From Lathyrus oleraceus (Eukaryota > Streptophyta > Magnoliopsida > Fabales > Fabaceae): DNA of 64,000 nucleotides. The position numbers and the translations under genes were made by a program. The stretch covers positions 344,105,846 through 344,169,845 of the forward strand of contig NC_066585.1 in the NCBI RefSeq assembly GCF_024323335.1. The letters are read 5' to 3'. The notes beneath the pieces are model-generated. The model was given only the letters and a program-made list of their open reading frames with translations, had not been told where the DNA came from and ran no database searches. Numbering within the stretch: position 1 is the stretch's first letter; every line of letters begins with the position of its first letter. Positions 47,101-56,851 of this stretch are shown piece after piece.

Positions 47101-48978
47101 TGTGACCGTCTAAACATGTACATCATGAATATGAAAAGCATTTAACCTAACTATCAACATATCAACCGGATCGAGCAAGAAAAGGTTTGCACATCAAACT
47201 TCAATTCAAGATTTCTCTCTCTATACTCAACCAAATCAAAAACCACAAATATCACGATGATCTACATTGAAAGATCTACAAAAGCCATATAATAGTTCAT
47301 GCAATCGAAAAATTCGAAGATTTACCTCTTGGAGATTGCAGATCGTGATTCTCGTGTTTCCAAGCTTGAAAGGCCAAAACAGATGATGATTGATGTTCAG
47401 GAAGATGATTGGAACACATGCTTTAGCTCAATGATGCTTCAGGTGCAAGAATTATGGATTTGCCATTTTTGTGCTTGCTTCCAACAGTCCAAATTCAGCA
47501 AGTTCTTGGCACGGATTTGATGAAACAAATCTTCAATAAGCCTTATAGAAGATGAATCCAAGGAGCACGAGCAAGATTGATGAAGAATTGTGATGAACTT
47601 GATGAAAAAAGTTGAAGAAGCTTTGGAGAATTTTGAGAGAATTTGGAGGGAAAAGTTGTTAGGATCTTGGAATGTGCAATGTAATTAGCAATTTCTGTTA
47701 CAGTTAAGGCTTTATACCACTACTTAATCAACTTCTTAATCCAATTTATCAAAATCAAAGTGATTAGCAAAAATGAGTTTTCAAGTGAAAGTCCAAAAAG
47801 TCCTTTTGCATTTTAGGCCAATATGACAGCAAATGACAGTCCACACAACTTCTAAATGGTATTTGTGAAGTGTTAGAAAAGGCCTTGTGTGCAAAATCCT
47901 TGTATTTCACAAAGTCACTTATTTTCCCACCAATTTTCAAAGTGATCACTTGAAAAATGACTTTTTGCCATGCTTATTTTTGATGAAATTTGACCATGCA
48001 TCATGAAAGTACATGTGAAATGGGGTTCGCTCAAAGAAAGATCATCCAATTTGGCCATTCCATGTGAAAGTTATGCCACTTTGAATTTAGGCATTTTTGG
48101 AAAATGATTTGATCATATCTTGCCAACCATACATGGTAAATTCAAGTTCTTGGACTTTTTGGAAAGGTGAGAGCAAGATCTACAACTTTCATGTTGAAAA
48201 AAATTTCATTTGAAGCATTTTTGGACATGTAATTTTGAGGTGAAAAACTTTCCATTTTTGGAAACTTTCATTACAAGTCACTTTCCATTTTTAGAAACTT
48301 TTCTCCTGACTTTATTTTCTTCATTCCTGATGTTTGAAATGCCAAATGAAACTTGTTTCAATATGAATGAAGTGTATCCAACTCTCTCCCACCTCCAAAT
48401 CCATCAATTCAAGCCCAGTTGACCACAATTGACTTTTCTGACTGATAGATGAATCTGGCTATGCACTGATCAAGTTGAGCCTCAAACTCCTGATGAAATG
48501 GCTCAATGATGAAACCCTAGCTTCCATAAGCTCAATATAATCACATGATGATCCCCATATCCATTGTAGACCCCCTCTCCATGCCATGCCCTGATTGGCC
48601 CAATGCAGATGATTCAACTGATTAGGGTTGACCAGTGGTCAAAACCCTAATCCCCATGTATCTGATCAATCTCTTGATTCTCTGGGATGATGACAAAACC
48701 ATGATGATGATGATGTATCATTTCAACCAAGATCAAGCTCAATCTCTTTGAGAATCAAAAACCCTAATTTGGACCACAACCCTCAGATGATCAGTGATCC
48801 ATTCCAATGAAACCCTAGCTTGCATACATAAACCTTTTATCTTCTGACCAAGACTTAGGAGGATGACTTGCACAATGTAGCCATATGATATGCAATATGC
48901 AATGCCTAATGACCTAAAAAATGCAATGCAATATGTTAGCTAGTCCTAAGAGAGGAGGGCAAATTTTGAGGTGTTACA
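44117..48978 (-). repeat. 5' LTR of element B
   Basis: 4862 bases, nearly identical to 30253-35115, with TATA-like GGTATAAAG at 47710-47718. It is preceded on the plus-strand right side by the target duplication ACGTG. Confidence 0.93.
47710..47718 (-). promoter_or_regulatory. TATA box of B 5' LTR
   Basis: GGTATAAAG on the minus strand. This copy would drive transcription of element B, antisense to element A. Confidence 0.5.
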
Positions 48979-48983
48979 ACGTG
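48979..48983 (+). repeat. Target-site duplication of B, right copy (ACGTG)
   Basis: Identical to 30248-30252, directly after the LTR end of B. Confidence 0.95.
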
Positions 48984-50081
48984 GAGGAGTTTATGAAGAT
49001 AATTAAGAAGAGTGATTACAAGATTGTAAATCAGTTGAATCATACTCCGTCCAAAATCTCTATTCTGTCCCTATTGTTGTGCTCTGAGGCACACCGTAAT
49101 GCCTTGCTGAAAATGTTGAATCTGGCTTACGTGCCTCAGGAGATTTCTGTTAACCAGTTGGAGGGTGTTATTGCTAACGTGTGCACGAGGCACGGTTTGG
49201 GGTTCACAGACTTGGATCTGAAGCCTGAAGGTCGCAACCATAACAAAGCCCTGCATATCACCATGGAGTGCAAAGGCGCAGTATTGTCACATGTGTTGGT
49301 GGATACTGGCTCGTCTTTGAATGTGTTTCCCAAGAAGACCTTGAGCAAGATTGATGTTGAAGGGGTTGTCCTCACTCCGAGTGATCTTATTGTTCGTGCT
49401 TTTGATGGATCCAAACGGTCTATTTTTGGAGAAGTCACGTTGCCAGTGAAGATTGGCCCGGAGGTGTTCGATGTTATCTTCTATGTGATGGATATTCAGC
49501 CAGCATATAGTTGTTTATTGGGGCGTCCCTGGATACATGGGGCTGGAGCAGTGTCGTCAACTCTCCATCAAAAGCTGAAGTACGTATGGAATGGTCAGAT
49601 TGTAACTGTGTGCGGCGAGGAGGAAATTCTGGTGAGTCATTTATCCTCTTTCAAGTATGTGGAGGTGGATGGCGATATCCATGAAACTCTATGCCAGGAG
49701 TTTGAGACCGTCGCTATTGAGAAGGTGGCTTTCGCTGAGCAGAAGAAGCCAAGTGCCTCAATTGCATCCTACAAGCAGGCTAGGGAGGTTGTCAACTCGG
49801 GCAATGCAGAAGGCTGGGGCAAGATGGTTGATTTGCCCGTTAAAGAAGACAAGTTTGGTATTGGTTATCTACCTCTGCAGGCAGAGCAGGGTGAGCAGAA
49901 AGGGCCGAGTACCTTCACCAGCGCTGGACTGATGAATCATGGTGACGTCTTTGCAACCGGTGGTGAAGACTGTGACAATGATTGTGATATGGACAACTGG
50001 GTTCGCCCGTGTGCTCCAGGGGAGATGATCAACAATTGGACAGCTGAAGAAGTGGTCCAAGTTACTCTTCAAACAGAGTAA
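48984..50081 (+). CDS. Aspartic protease part of A gag-pro, split by B
   Basis: Continues the gag-pro frame interrupted at 30252. It begins with a helical pre-protease segment (EEFMKIIKKSDYKIVNQL). The retropepsin domain follows: active-site LVDTGSSLNVF (about 49301-49333), flap region, then GEVTLPVKIG and the C-terminal LLGRPWIHGAGAV hydrophobic motif. The protease would cleave the polyprotein during particle maturation. An acidic, Cys-containing tail (DCDNDCDMDNWVRPC) ends at TAA 50079-50081. The stop overlaps a donor-like GTAATT (50078), so spliced RNA would bypass the stop and fuse gag-pro to pol. No internal stop is seen. The upstream half lies 18.7 kb away behind B, so the locus cannot make it normally. 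Confidence 0.9.
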   Translation, partial: EEFMKIIKKSDYKIVNQLNHTPSKISILSLLLCSEAHRNALLKMLNLAYVPQEISVNQLEGVIANVCTRHGLGFTDLDLKPEGRNHNKALHITMECKGAVLSHVLVDTGSSLNVFPKKTLSKIDVEGVVLTPSDLIVRAFDGSKRSIFGEVTLPVKIGPEVFDVIFYVMDIQPAYSCLLGRPWIHGAGAVSSTLHQKLKYVWNGQIVTVCGEEEILVSHLSSFKYVEVDGDIHETLCQEFETVAIEKVAFAEQKKPSASIASYKQAREVVNSGNAEGWGKMVDLPVKEDKFGIGYLPLQAEQGEQKGPSTFTSAGLMNHGDVFATGGEDCDNDCDMDNWVRPCAPGEMINNWTAEEVVQVTLQTE

Positions 50082-50351
50082 TTTTCTTTTGTTTTTCATT
50101 TTGCACAAAACCCTACGTTCTGCCCAAGGCGTAGTGGTTCATTGTAGGGCCTCATCATGTTTTTCAATGATATCATTAATAAAGGACGTTGTGCAAACAA
50201 TTTTGTGATCCCTATTTTTCCATTTTTGTTTTTCATTTTTCAAAACAATAAAAATGGCAATGTTTTTCGTTTTTGTGACTTTCTTGAACTCTTTTTCTAA
50301 AATAAAGCATTAAACATGCAAAATTGATCTTACGGACTCCACTATAAACAG
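50078..50351 (+). other. Candidate intron between gag-pro and RT of element A
   Basis: Donor CAGA|GTAATT at 50078 and acceptor ATAAACAG| at 50351. Removing these 274 bases joins the split codon GA|T and keeps the pol frame (GAT TCT GTT ATG), skipping the gag-pro stop. Ogre elements are known to be partly spliced at this position, which sets the Gag to Gag-Pol ratio. The sequence is T-rich, as in plant introns. Confidence 0.7.
50113..50134 (+). other. Conserved RNA hairpin in A intron
   Basis: CTACGTT-CTGCCCAA-GGCGTAG: five Watson-Crick pairs plus two G-U, loop containing TGCCC. It corresponds to 40037-40058 in element B with compensatory changes. The adjacent TGGTYCATTGTARGG is also conserved. 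Confidence 0.7.
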
Positions 50352-51969
50352 TTCTGTTATGGCTCAGTATGATTTCAATAATCCCATCTACCAAGCTGAA
50401 GAGGAGAGTGAGGAAGATTGTGAACTCCCTAAAGAACTGGTCAGATTATTGAAGCAGGAGGAAAGGGTTATCCAACCTCATCAGGAGGAGTTGGAAATCA
50501 TTAATCTTGGTACTAAGGACGCCAGAAGAGAGATCAAGATCGGGGCTGCTTTGAAGGAAGATGTCAAGAGAAGGCTGATTGAAATGTTGAGAGAATATGT
50601 AGAGATATTCGCCTGGTCGTATCAAGATATGCCTGGGTTGGATACCGATATTGTGGTGCATAGGTTACCTCTCAGAGAAGATTGTCCTTCAGTCAAGCAG
50701 AAGCTTCGCAGAACTAGTCCTGACATGGCTGTCAAGATCAAGGAAGAGGTTCAGAAGCAGTTGGATGCGGGTTTTCTGTTAGTCACTACTTATCCCCCGT
50801 GGGTGGCCAACATCGTTCCCGTGCCGAAGAAGGACGGTAAAGTCAGGATGTGTGTCGATTACCGGGATTTAAATAGAGCGAGTCCGAAAGATGATTTCCC
50901 ATTACCTCACATTGATGTATTGGTTGATAATACGACTCAATCCTCGGTTTTCTCTTTCATGGATGGTTTCTCTGGTTATAATCAGATCAAGATGGCCCCA
51001 GAGGACATGGAAAAGACGACATTCATTACACCTTGGGGCACGTTCTTCTATAAGGTGATGCCATTTGGGCTGAAGAATGCCGGTGCTACCTATCAGAGGG
51101 CTATGCCGACTCTCTTTCATGACATGATGCACAAAGAAATTGAAGTGTACGTGGATGATATGATTGCAAAGTCGCAGACAGAAGAGGAGCACCTGGTAAG
51201 CTTGCAGAAGTTGTTTGAAAGGCTGAGAAAGTTCAAACTGAGGCTGAATCCAAACAAGTGTACGTTTGGGGTGCGATCTGGAAAGCTGTTGGGCTTCATT
51301 GTCAGTGAGAAAGGGATTGAGGTTGATCCAGCGAAAGTCAAAGCTATTCAAGAAATGCCTGAACCGAAAACAGAAAAGCAGGTTCGTGGGTTTTTAGGGA
51401 GATTGAACTACATTGCACGGTTTGTATCTCACCTAACTGCCACGTGTGAACCGATATTCAAATTGCTAAGAAAGAATCAAGCAATCAGGTGGAATGATGA
51501 CTGTCAGAAAGCTTTTGATAAGGTAAAAGAATATTTACAGAAACCTCCAATCCTTATACCTCCAGTTCCTAGGAGACCTCTGATAATGTACCTGTCAGTG
51601 ACTGAGAACTCGATGGGGTGTGTATTGGGACAGCATGACGAGTCTGGTCGAAAAGAGCATGCCATATACTACCTTAGCAAAAAGTTTACCGACTGTGAAA
51701 TAAAATATTCACAGCTTGAGAAAACTTGATGTGCTTTGGCCTGGGCTGCTCGCCGACTGAGGCAGTATATGTTGAACCATACTACCTTATTGATTTCTAA
51801 GATGGATCCAGTGAAGTACATCTTTGAGAAGCCGACTCTCACCGGACGTGTTGCTCGTTGGCAGATGATCTTAACATAGTATGATATCCAGTACACGTCG
51901 CAGAAGGCCATCAAAGGTAGTATTCTGTCAGACTACCTTGCCGAGCAACCGATTGATGATTATCAGCCG
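50352..51969 (+). pseudogene. Reverse transcriptase of element A, two stops
   Basis: ATG at 50359 is present, but translation probably comes from spliced gag-pro-pol. An acidic pre-RT segment (EEESEEDCELP) precedes the RT palm and fingers: VPKKDGKVRMCVDYRDLN, first catalytic Asp in SFMDGFSGYNQI (50962-50964, residue 202), PFGLKNAGATYQRAM, YVDDM at 51148-51162 (residues 264-268), GFLGRLNYIARF, and the RNase-H-like tether with SMGCVLGQHDES and AIYYLSKKFTDCE. TGA at 51727-51729 (Cys in relatives) and TAG at 51877-51879 (Glu in element C) are the only interruptions, both in frame. All catalytic residues are intact, so inactivation is recent. Confidence 0.92.
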
Positions 51970-53796
51970 ATGATGTTTGAATTCCCTGATGAAGACATCA
52001 TGTATCTGAAGATGAAAGATTGTGAAGAGCCTCTTGTCGAGGAAGGACCGAATCCTGATGACAAGTGGACATTGATGTTTGATGGGGCTGTGAATGTGAA
52101 TGGCAACGGTGTTGGGGCAGTGCTTATTAATCCAAAAGGGGCTCATATACCTTTTGCTGCCAGACTGACTTTTGATGTAACCAACAACGAGGCTGAGTAT
52201 GAGGCTTGTATCATGGGGATAGAAGAAGCCATCGATCTAAGGATCAAAACTCTGGACATTTATGGAGATTCTGCTCTAGTGATTAACCAGGTCAATGGAG
52301 ATTGGAATACTCATCAGCCGCATTTGATTCCTTACAGAGATTACACCAGAAGGATCCTGACTTTCTTCAAGAAAGTGAAGCTGTATCATGTCCCCCGAGA
52401 CGAGAATCATATGGCTGATGCCCTGGCTACTTTGTCTTCTATGATCAAAGTTCATTTGTGGAATCATGTGCCACATGTTGCGGTGAGTCGACTTGAGAGG
52501 CCTGCGTATGTGTTTGCAGCTGAGTCTGTTGTTGATGAGAAGCCGTGGTACTATGATATCAAGAATTTCCTCAAGAGCCAGGAGTATCCTGAAGGTGCAT
52601 CAAAGAATGACAAGAAAACCCTGAGAAGGCTAGCCGGAAGCTTTTATTTGAATCAGGATGATGTGTTGTACAAGAGGAACTTTGACATGGTGCTGCTCAG
52701 ATGCGTGGATAGACACGAAACAGACATGTTGATGCAGGAAGTGCATGAAGGATCTTTTGGTACCCATGCTGGTGGTCATGCAATGTCGAAGAAGTTGTTG
52801 AGAGCCGGTTATTACTGGATGACTATGGAATCCGATTGTTTCAAGTACGCTCGGAAGTGCCATAAATGTCAGATCTATGCTGATAAGGTGCGTGTACCAC
52901 CAAGCCCTCTGAATGTCATGAATTCTCCTTGGCCATTCGCGATGTGGGGCATTGATATGATTGGGAAGGTTGAGCCTACTGCTTCCAATGGACATCGCTT
53001 CATCCTGGTTGCGATTGATTACTTCACCAAATGGGTGGAAGCAACATCCTATGCTAATGTTACCAAGCAAGTGGTGGCCCGATTCATCAAGAAGGAAATT
53101 ATCTTTCGTTATGGGGTTCCTGAGAGAATCATTACTGACAATGGTTCGAATCTCAATAACAAGATGATGAAAGAGCTTTGCAGAGATTTCAAGATTGAGC
53201 ATCACAATTCTTCTCCTTACAGACCAAAGATGAATGGTGCTGTAGAGGCATCAAACAAGAATATTAAGAAGGTTGTGCAGAAGATGGTCGTAACGTACAA
53301 GGATTGGCATGAGATGCTGCCTTTCGCTTTGCATGGGTACCGTACCTCAGTACGTACGTCGACCGGGGCAACCCCTTACTCCCTTGAGTATGGTATGGAG
53401 GCAGTCCTACCTGTTGAAGTGGAGATTCCTTCTCTGAGGGTCTTGTTGGATGTCAAGTTAAGCGAAGCTGAGTGGATTCGAACAAGGTTCAATGAGTTGA
53501 GCCTTATCGAAGAGAGACGGTTAGCAACTGTGTGCCATGGGCAGTTGTATCAGAGAAGGATGAAGAGAGCCTTTGATCAGAAAGTGCGTCCTCGAAGCTA
53601 TCAGACTGGTGATTTAGTTTTGAAGAGGATCCTTCATCCCAGTACAGATAACAGGGGCAAGTGGACTCCGAGTTATGAAGGTCCATATGTTGTTAAGAAG
53701 GTTTTCTCCGGTGGAGCCTTGATGCTTACAACTATGGATGGTGAAGATTTTCCGTCCCCTGTTAACTCAGATGTAGTCAAAAAATACTTCGCATAA
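51970..53796 (+). CDS. RNase H and integrase of element A, open 608 codons
   Basis: Same frame as the RT, with no stop. RNase H occupies residues about 35-165: Asp in MFDGAVNVNGNG, Glu in NNEAEYEACIMG, Asp in IYGDSALV, Asp in HMADALATLSSM. Integrase follows: zinc-binding HEGSFGTH ... CHKCQIYADK, catalytic Asp at 52954-52956 (WGIDMIGK), Asp at 53137-53139 (ITDNGSN) and Glu at 53245-53247 (NGAVEASNKN), exact D-35-E. The C-terminal region includes GDLVLKRIL and GKWTPSYEGPYVVKK, ending KKYFA. No chromodomain is seen, as usual for Tat/Ogre. The frame is intact but separated from its N-terminal RT by two stops. Confidence 0.93.
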   Translation: MMFEFPDEDIMYLKMKDCEEPLVEEGPNPDDKWTLMFDGAVNVNGNGVGAVLINPKGAHIPFAARLTFDVTNNEAEYEACIMGIEEAIDLRIKTLDIYGDSALVINQVNGDWNTHQPHLIPYRDYTRRILTFFKKVKLYHVPRDENHMADALATLSSMIKVHLWNHVPHVAVSRLERPAYVFAAESVVDEKPWYYDIKNFLKSQEYPEGASKNDKKTLRRLAGSFYLNQDDVLYKRNFDMVLLRCVDRHETDMLMQEVHEGSFGTHAGGHAMSKKLLRAGYYWMTMESDCFKYARKCHKCQIYADKVRVPPSPLNVMNSPWPFAMWGIDMIGKVEPTASNGHRFILVAIDYFTKWVEATSYANVTKQVVARFIKKEIIFRYGVPERIITDNGSNLNNKMMKELCRDFKIEHHNSSPYRPKMNGAVEASNKNIKKVVQKMVVTYKDWHEMLPFALHGYRTSVRTSTGATPYSLEYGMEAVLPVEVEIPSLRVLLDVKLSEAEWIRTRFNELSLIEERRLATVCHGQLYQRRMKRAFDQKVRPRSYQTGDLVLKRILHPSTDNRGKWTPSYEGPYVVKKVFSGGALMLTTMDGEDFPSPVNSDVVKKYFA

Positions 53797-54589
53797 ATTG
53801 ACCCGCTGGACAAAAAGAATAAAAGAGTCCAGGCAAAAAAGGGCATCCCGGCGAACCAAAAAAAAAAAGAAAAGGTTCGGGAAAAAGTTAGGGATAAAGA
53901 ATAAAAAGAATATGTACACCCGGTAAGTCGAAAACCCGCAAGGGCGGCTTAGGCAAAAATGGGTATCCTGGTGGATTGAAAACCCGAAAGGGCGATCTAG
54001 GCAAAAGAGGGATTAGAGCGAAGACTACAGTCTGAGTTATCTGTACTTCATCGCGCTTCAACGTCTACCATCTCGAAGGATTTGATCGGTCCAGTCATTC
54101 TTCTCAGAAAGCAAGGAATTTGGGGAGAAAGCTGAAGATCTGTGAGTCATAACAGAATTCGGAAATAGTGGATACCGTATTCACATTGCCATTAGGATAG
54201 ATTTTTCCTTTTGTGCACAATTACCTCTTCCTAGGAATTGCTTCCTCATGTATTTGCCTTTTCAGGCCCATTTTCAATCAATGAAAGTCGTTATTCAGAT
54301 AAATTGCTCTCTTGTTTTTATTTTACTGTTTTGTTTGCAAAAACGTCCAAATTTTTGATAAACATTGCATATAAAAACATGAAGGCTAGACAATAGCGTG
54401 CAGAAAGATAAAACATTTGAAAATCATTTTGAATGTTGAGTACAATTGAGTGTATCTTGTCCATGCAATCCACTGGGGCATGTATGTCTTGTTGGTTGCA
54501 GGTTATCACCTTTGGTTCCTGGCTGAAGCAGATAAACCACGGTTTGTTCAGGGATGTTGTCAGCACTGTCCAGTGTGAGAGGATGGGGT

Positions 54590-55640
54590 TCTTCCCCAGC
54601 AGATGAAGCAAGTTCAGGACTTGTTTACCCAGCATAGTCAAGATCAGGGATTCCTCAGAAGGATTGAGGATGTTTCCCCAGCAGGCTTGGAAGTGGCTGT
54701 TTCCCCAAGCAAGTCTGAAAGCTATTATAATTGTTCTTCCCCGACAGAGGCGTCTGTGGGTAGTGTGTCCCTCATCAGCAGGTACAAAGGCTATTGTTTC
54801 CCCAGCTAGTCTGAATATTATTAATCCCCACCGAGTCAGAAGGTTGTTGTATCCCCAGCGGAGGCATCAGTGAGTAGTTTGTTCCTCAGCAGTCGGGTAT
54901 GAAGTACTGTAATCCTCAACATGGTTGTGAATGTTTTCCCCTAGCAGATCTCCCCAGTAGAGGTGTGTGTTGATGGTTTTCCCCAGCGAGTTCCCCAAGT
55001 GGATCAGCTTCGGTGAAAATTATCCCCAGTAGAGTTTATCCTACCTGTAGATTGGCCGTTATCCTCAGTAGAGGTGAGCATTGGTTGTTTCCCTAGCGAG
55101 TTCCCCAAGTGGATTGGATTCGGTGAAGGTTGTCCCCGGTGGGATCCCTTCTCCAGCAGCAGTGCTATTCCCCAGCCAAAGACTTCCTAGTTGAGTTGGT
55201 TTCTCTGTCGTCCCCCAGAGTATCAGATCAGCAAAGCACTCCCGGCAGTGCGTCTCCCCACAAAGTTGGAGGATCTATTCGTATTTGTGTGCTCAGCAGA
55301 GCAATTCGCTTGCTCCCCAGCAGGAGTCTTCATTACATTTTGCATCTTGCATGTAGTAATCATTGCATCCTCAAAGCTTGTAGCATTTCCATTCAATATG
55401 GAGCATTACGCCATAGAAAAATTCAAACATATGCATTCATGTGTTAAACCTAATCAGACCATATCCCCGGCAGAGGCGGATCATTGTTCAACATATGTAC
55501 GACACATTTGCTACAGTTGCTCCTGACAGCATTCAGGATTGATATTTCCCCGGAGAGGTTTATTTCCTCACCCGCAGTGAAAGGAAAGCTTGATTCTCCC
55601 CAATGAGATCCCCAGCAAGTGTTTATCCTTGCCTTGACGT
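54590..55640 (+). repeat. Degenerate CCCCAG-type motif cluster
   Basis: Over twenty irregularly spaced copies of TTCCCCAGCAG, CCCCAGTAGAG, CCTCAGCAG and variants. Counterparts occur in C (3740-4260) and, reversed, in B (36420-36830). Each resembles a pyrimidine tract plus AG, i.e. a splice-acceptor-like sequence. Confidence 0.7.
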
Positions 55641-55659
55641 ATTGAAGATGTTATTCTTG

Positions 55660-56720
55660 TGATACCGGTAAGTGTCATGTCTGCACCCATGTGTGTTCTT
55701 TCCTTGATCTCGGTAAACATCATCTTTCAATGTCGGTAAACATCGAGTCTCATCCCAGTCATCGGTAAATGTCTAGTCATCCCTTGTTGATGTCGGTAAA
55801 TATCATCTTTCGATGTCGATAAACATCGAGTCCTTTCCCAGTCATCGGTAAATGTCTGGTTGTCCCTTTTTGATGTCGGTAAGCATCATCTTTCGATGTC
55901 GGTAAACATCGAGTTTTTCTCCCATTCATCCGTTGATGTCTGGTCACCTCTCTGTTGGTATCGATAAACGTTGAGTTTTTCCTATTCGTCCGTCGACGTC
56001 TAGTTGTATCAGATCCCAGTTCATCCGTTGATGTCTGGTCACCTCTCCGTTGGTGTCGGTAAACGTCGAGTTTTTCCCATCCGTCCGCTGACGTCTGGTT
56101 GTATCGTCATCCCAGTCATCGGTAAATGTCTGGTTGTTTTTGTTGATGTCGGTAAACATCATCTTTCGATGTCGGTAAACATTGAGTTTCTTCCCAGTCA
56201 TCGGTAAATGTCTGGTCGGGTGTCCTTCCTTTGATAAAAATCAAAGATCCCCAGTAGAGTCGTCGGTAAACGTCTTGTCTGGTTCTGGCTCCGTTTGCAA
56301 ATATCTTTTTCCTCCCCAGTTGGAGATGCCATCGGTAAATGGTCTCGTCTTGCCTCGATATTGGTAAATATCGAATGCCCAGCTTAGCCGCCATCGGTAA
56401 ATGGCCTCGCTTTCTATGACATCTATTTCCCAGCAGCCATCGGTACATGGTCTCGCTAACGTTGATATCGGTAAATATTAAGTTTCTTTGAAGCCACCAT
56501 CGGTAAAGGGTCTTGCTTCCTTTTAATATCAAATTCCCAGTTGAAGCCACCATCGGTAAATGGTCCCGCTTCCTTTGGATGTTGTTTCCCAGCAGCCATC
56601 GGTAAATGGTCTCGCTGACGTTGATATCGGTAAATATCAAGGTTCCAGTAATTTAGACATCGGTAAATGGCCTCGCTTTCCTAAAGATATTGTGCATCCG
56701 CCATCGGTAAATGGCCTCGC
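55660..56720 (+). repeat. Array of about 25 hairpins with constant CGGTAA loop
   Basis: Perfect examples: TCGATGT/ACATCGA (55893-55912; also 55810-55829 with loop CGATAA), TCGATAT/ATATCGA (56355-56374), TTGATAT/ATATCAA (56621-56640), GCCAT/ATGGC (56390-56405), ACCAT/ATGGT (56549-56564), GATGT/ACATC (56145-56160). With G-U: TGATAC/GTGTCA (55660-55677), GATGT/GCATC (55872-55887), TTGATAT/ATATTAA (56462-56481), TCGATGT/ACATTGA (56166-56185). CCAGTCAT/ATGTCTGG (56112-56133) keeps one T-T mismatch. Confidence 0.9.
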
Positions 56721-56840
56721 TTTTCTTTGAATCATCTCCCGCAGAGTGCAAATTTCTACGGTTCTTTGGTATTCAATCCCTGTTTACCTTGAAGGTTTGA
56801 CAGCCGTTGCTCTCATCCGTTCAGGTTCCCAATTGATTGA

Positions 56841-56851
56841 ATAGGGGCAGC
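56841..56851 (+). promoter_or_regulatory. Polypurine tract of element A
   Basis: ATAGGGGCAGC directly before the 3' LTR start. The preceding GATTGA is also shared with B. Confidence 0.85.

Larger units (their letters stand above)
30253..48978 (-). mobile_element. Element B: non-autonomous deleted Ogre, recent insertion
   Basis: 18.7 kb in reverse orientation within A. On its own strand: 5' LTR (48978-44117), primer-binding site, ORF1 with two stops, mini-Gag lacking capsid and protease, fragments of RT and RNase H, integrase C-terminus only, repeat-rich 3'UTR, polypurine tract, 3' LTR (35115-30253). LTRs are 4862 and 4863 bases and differ at few positions, and the 5-bp target duplication is perfect, so it inserted recently, after A. 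It lacks the integrase core and protease, so it was probably mobilised in trans. Confidence 0.93.
53797..56840 (+). other. 3'UTR of element A
   Basis: Three zones. 53797-54300: block shared with B and C (AACCCGCAAGGGCGGCTTAGG, GGTGGATTGAAAACCCG) with an A-rich run at 53859. 54590-55640: dense TCCCCAGCRGAG-like motifs. 55660-56720: hairpin array with CGGTAA loop. The end is a unique stretch to the polypurine tract. No ORF is supported. Long frames on either strand are repeat translations. Confidence 0.85.

Noticed and set aside
52630..53205. Minus-strand ORF of 191 codons opposite the integrase
   Set aside because: It is the antisense shadow of a strongly conserved plus-strand domain. The same applies to 546-1115, 2315-2665 and 50902-51351.
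56116..56640. Minus-strand ORF of 174 codons with repeated MYRW and FTDIN peptides
   Set aside because: It lies wholly in the CGGTAA hairpin array of A and is a by-product of the repeat.
55660..56720. Regularly spaced palindromic repeats resembling a CRISPR array
   Set aside because: Repeats and intervals are degenerate, no unique spacers of constant length, and the context is a plant retrotransposon 3'UTR.
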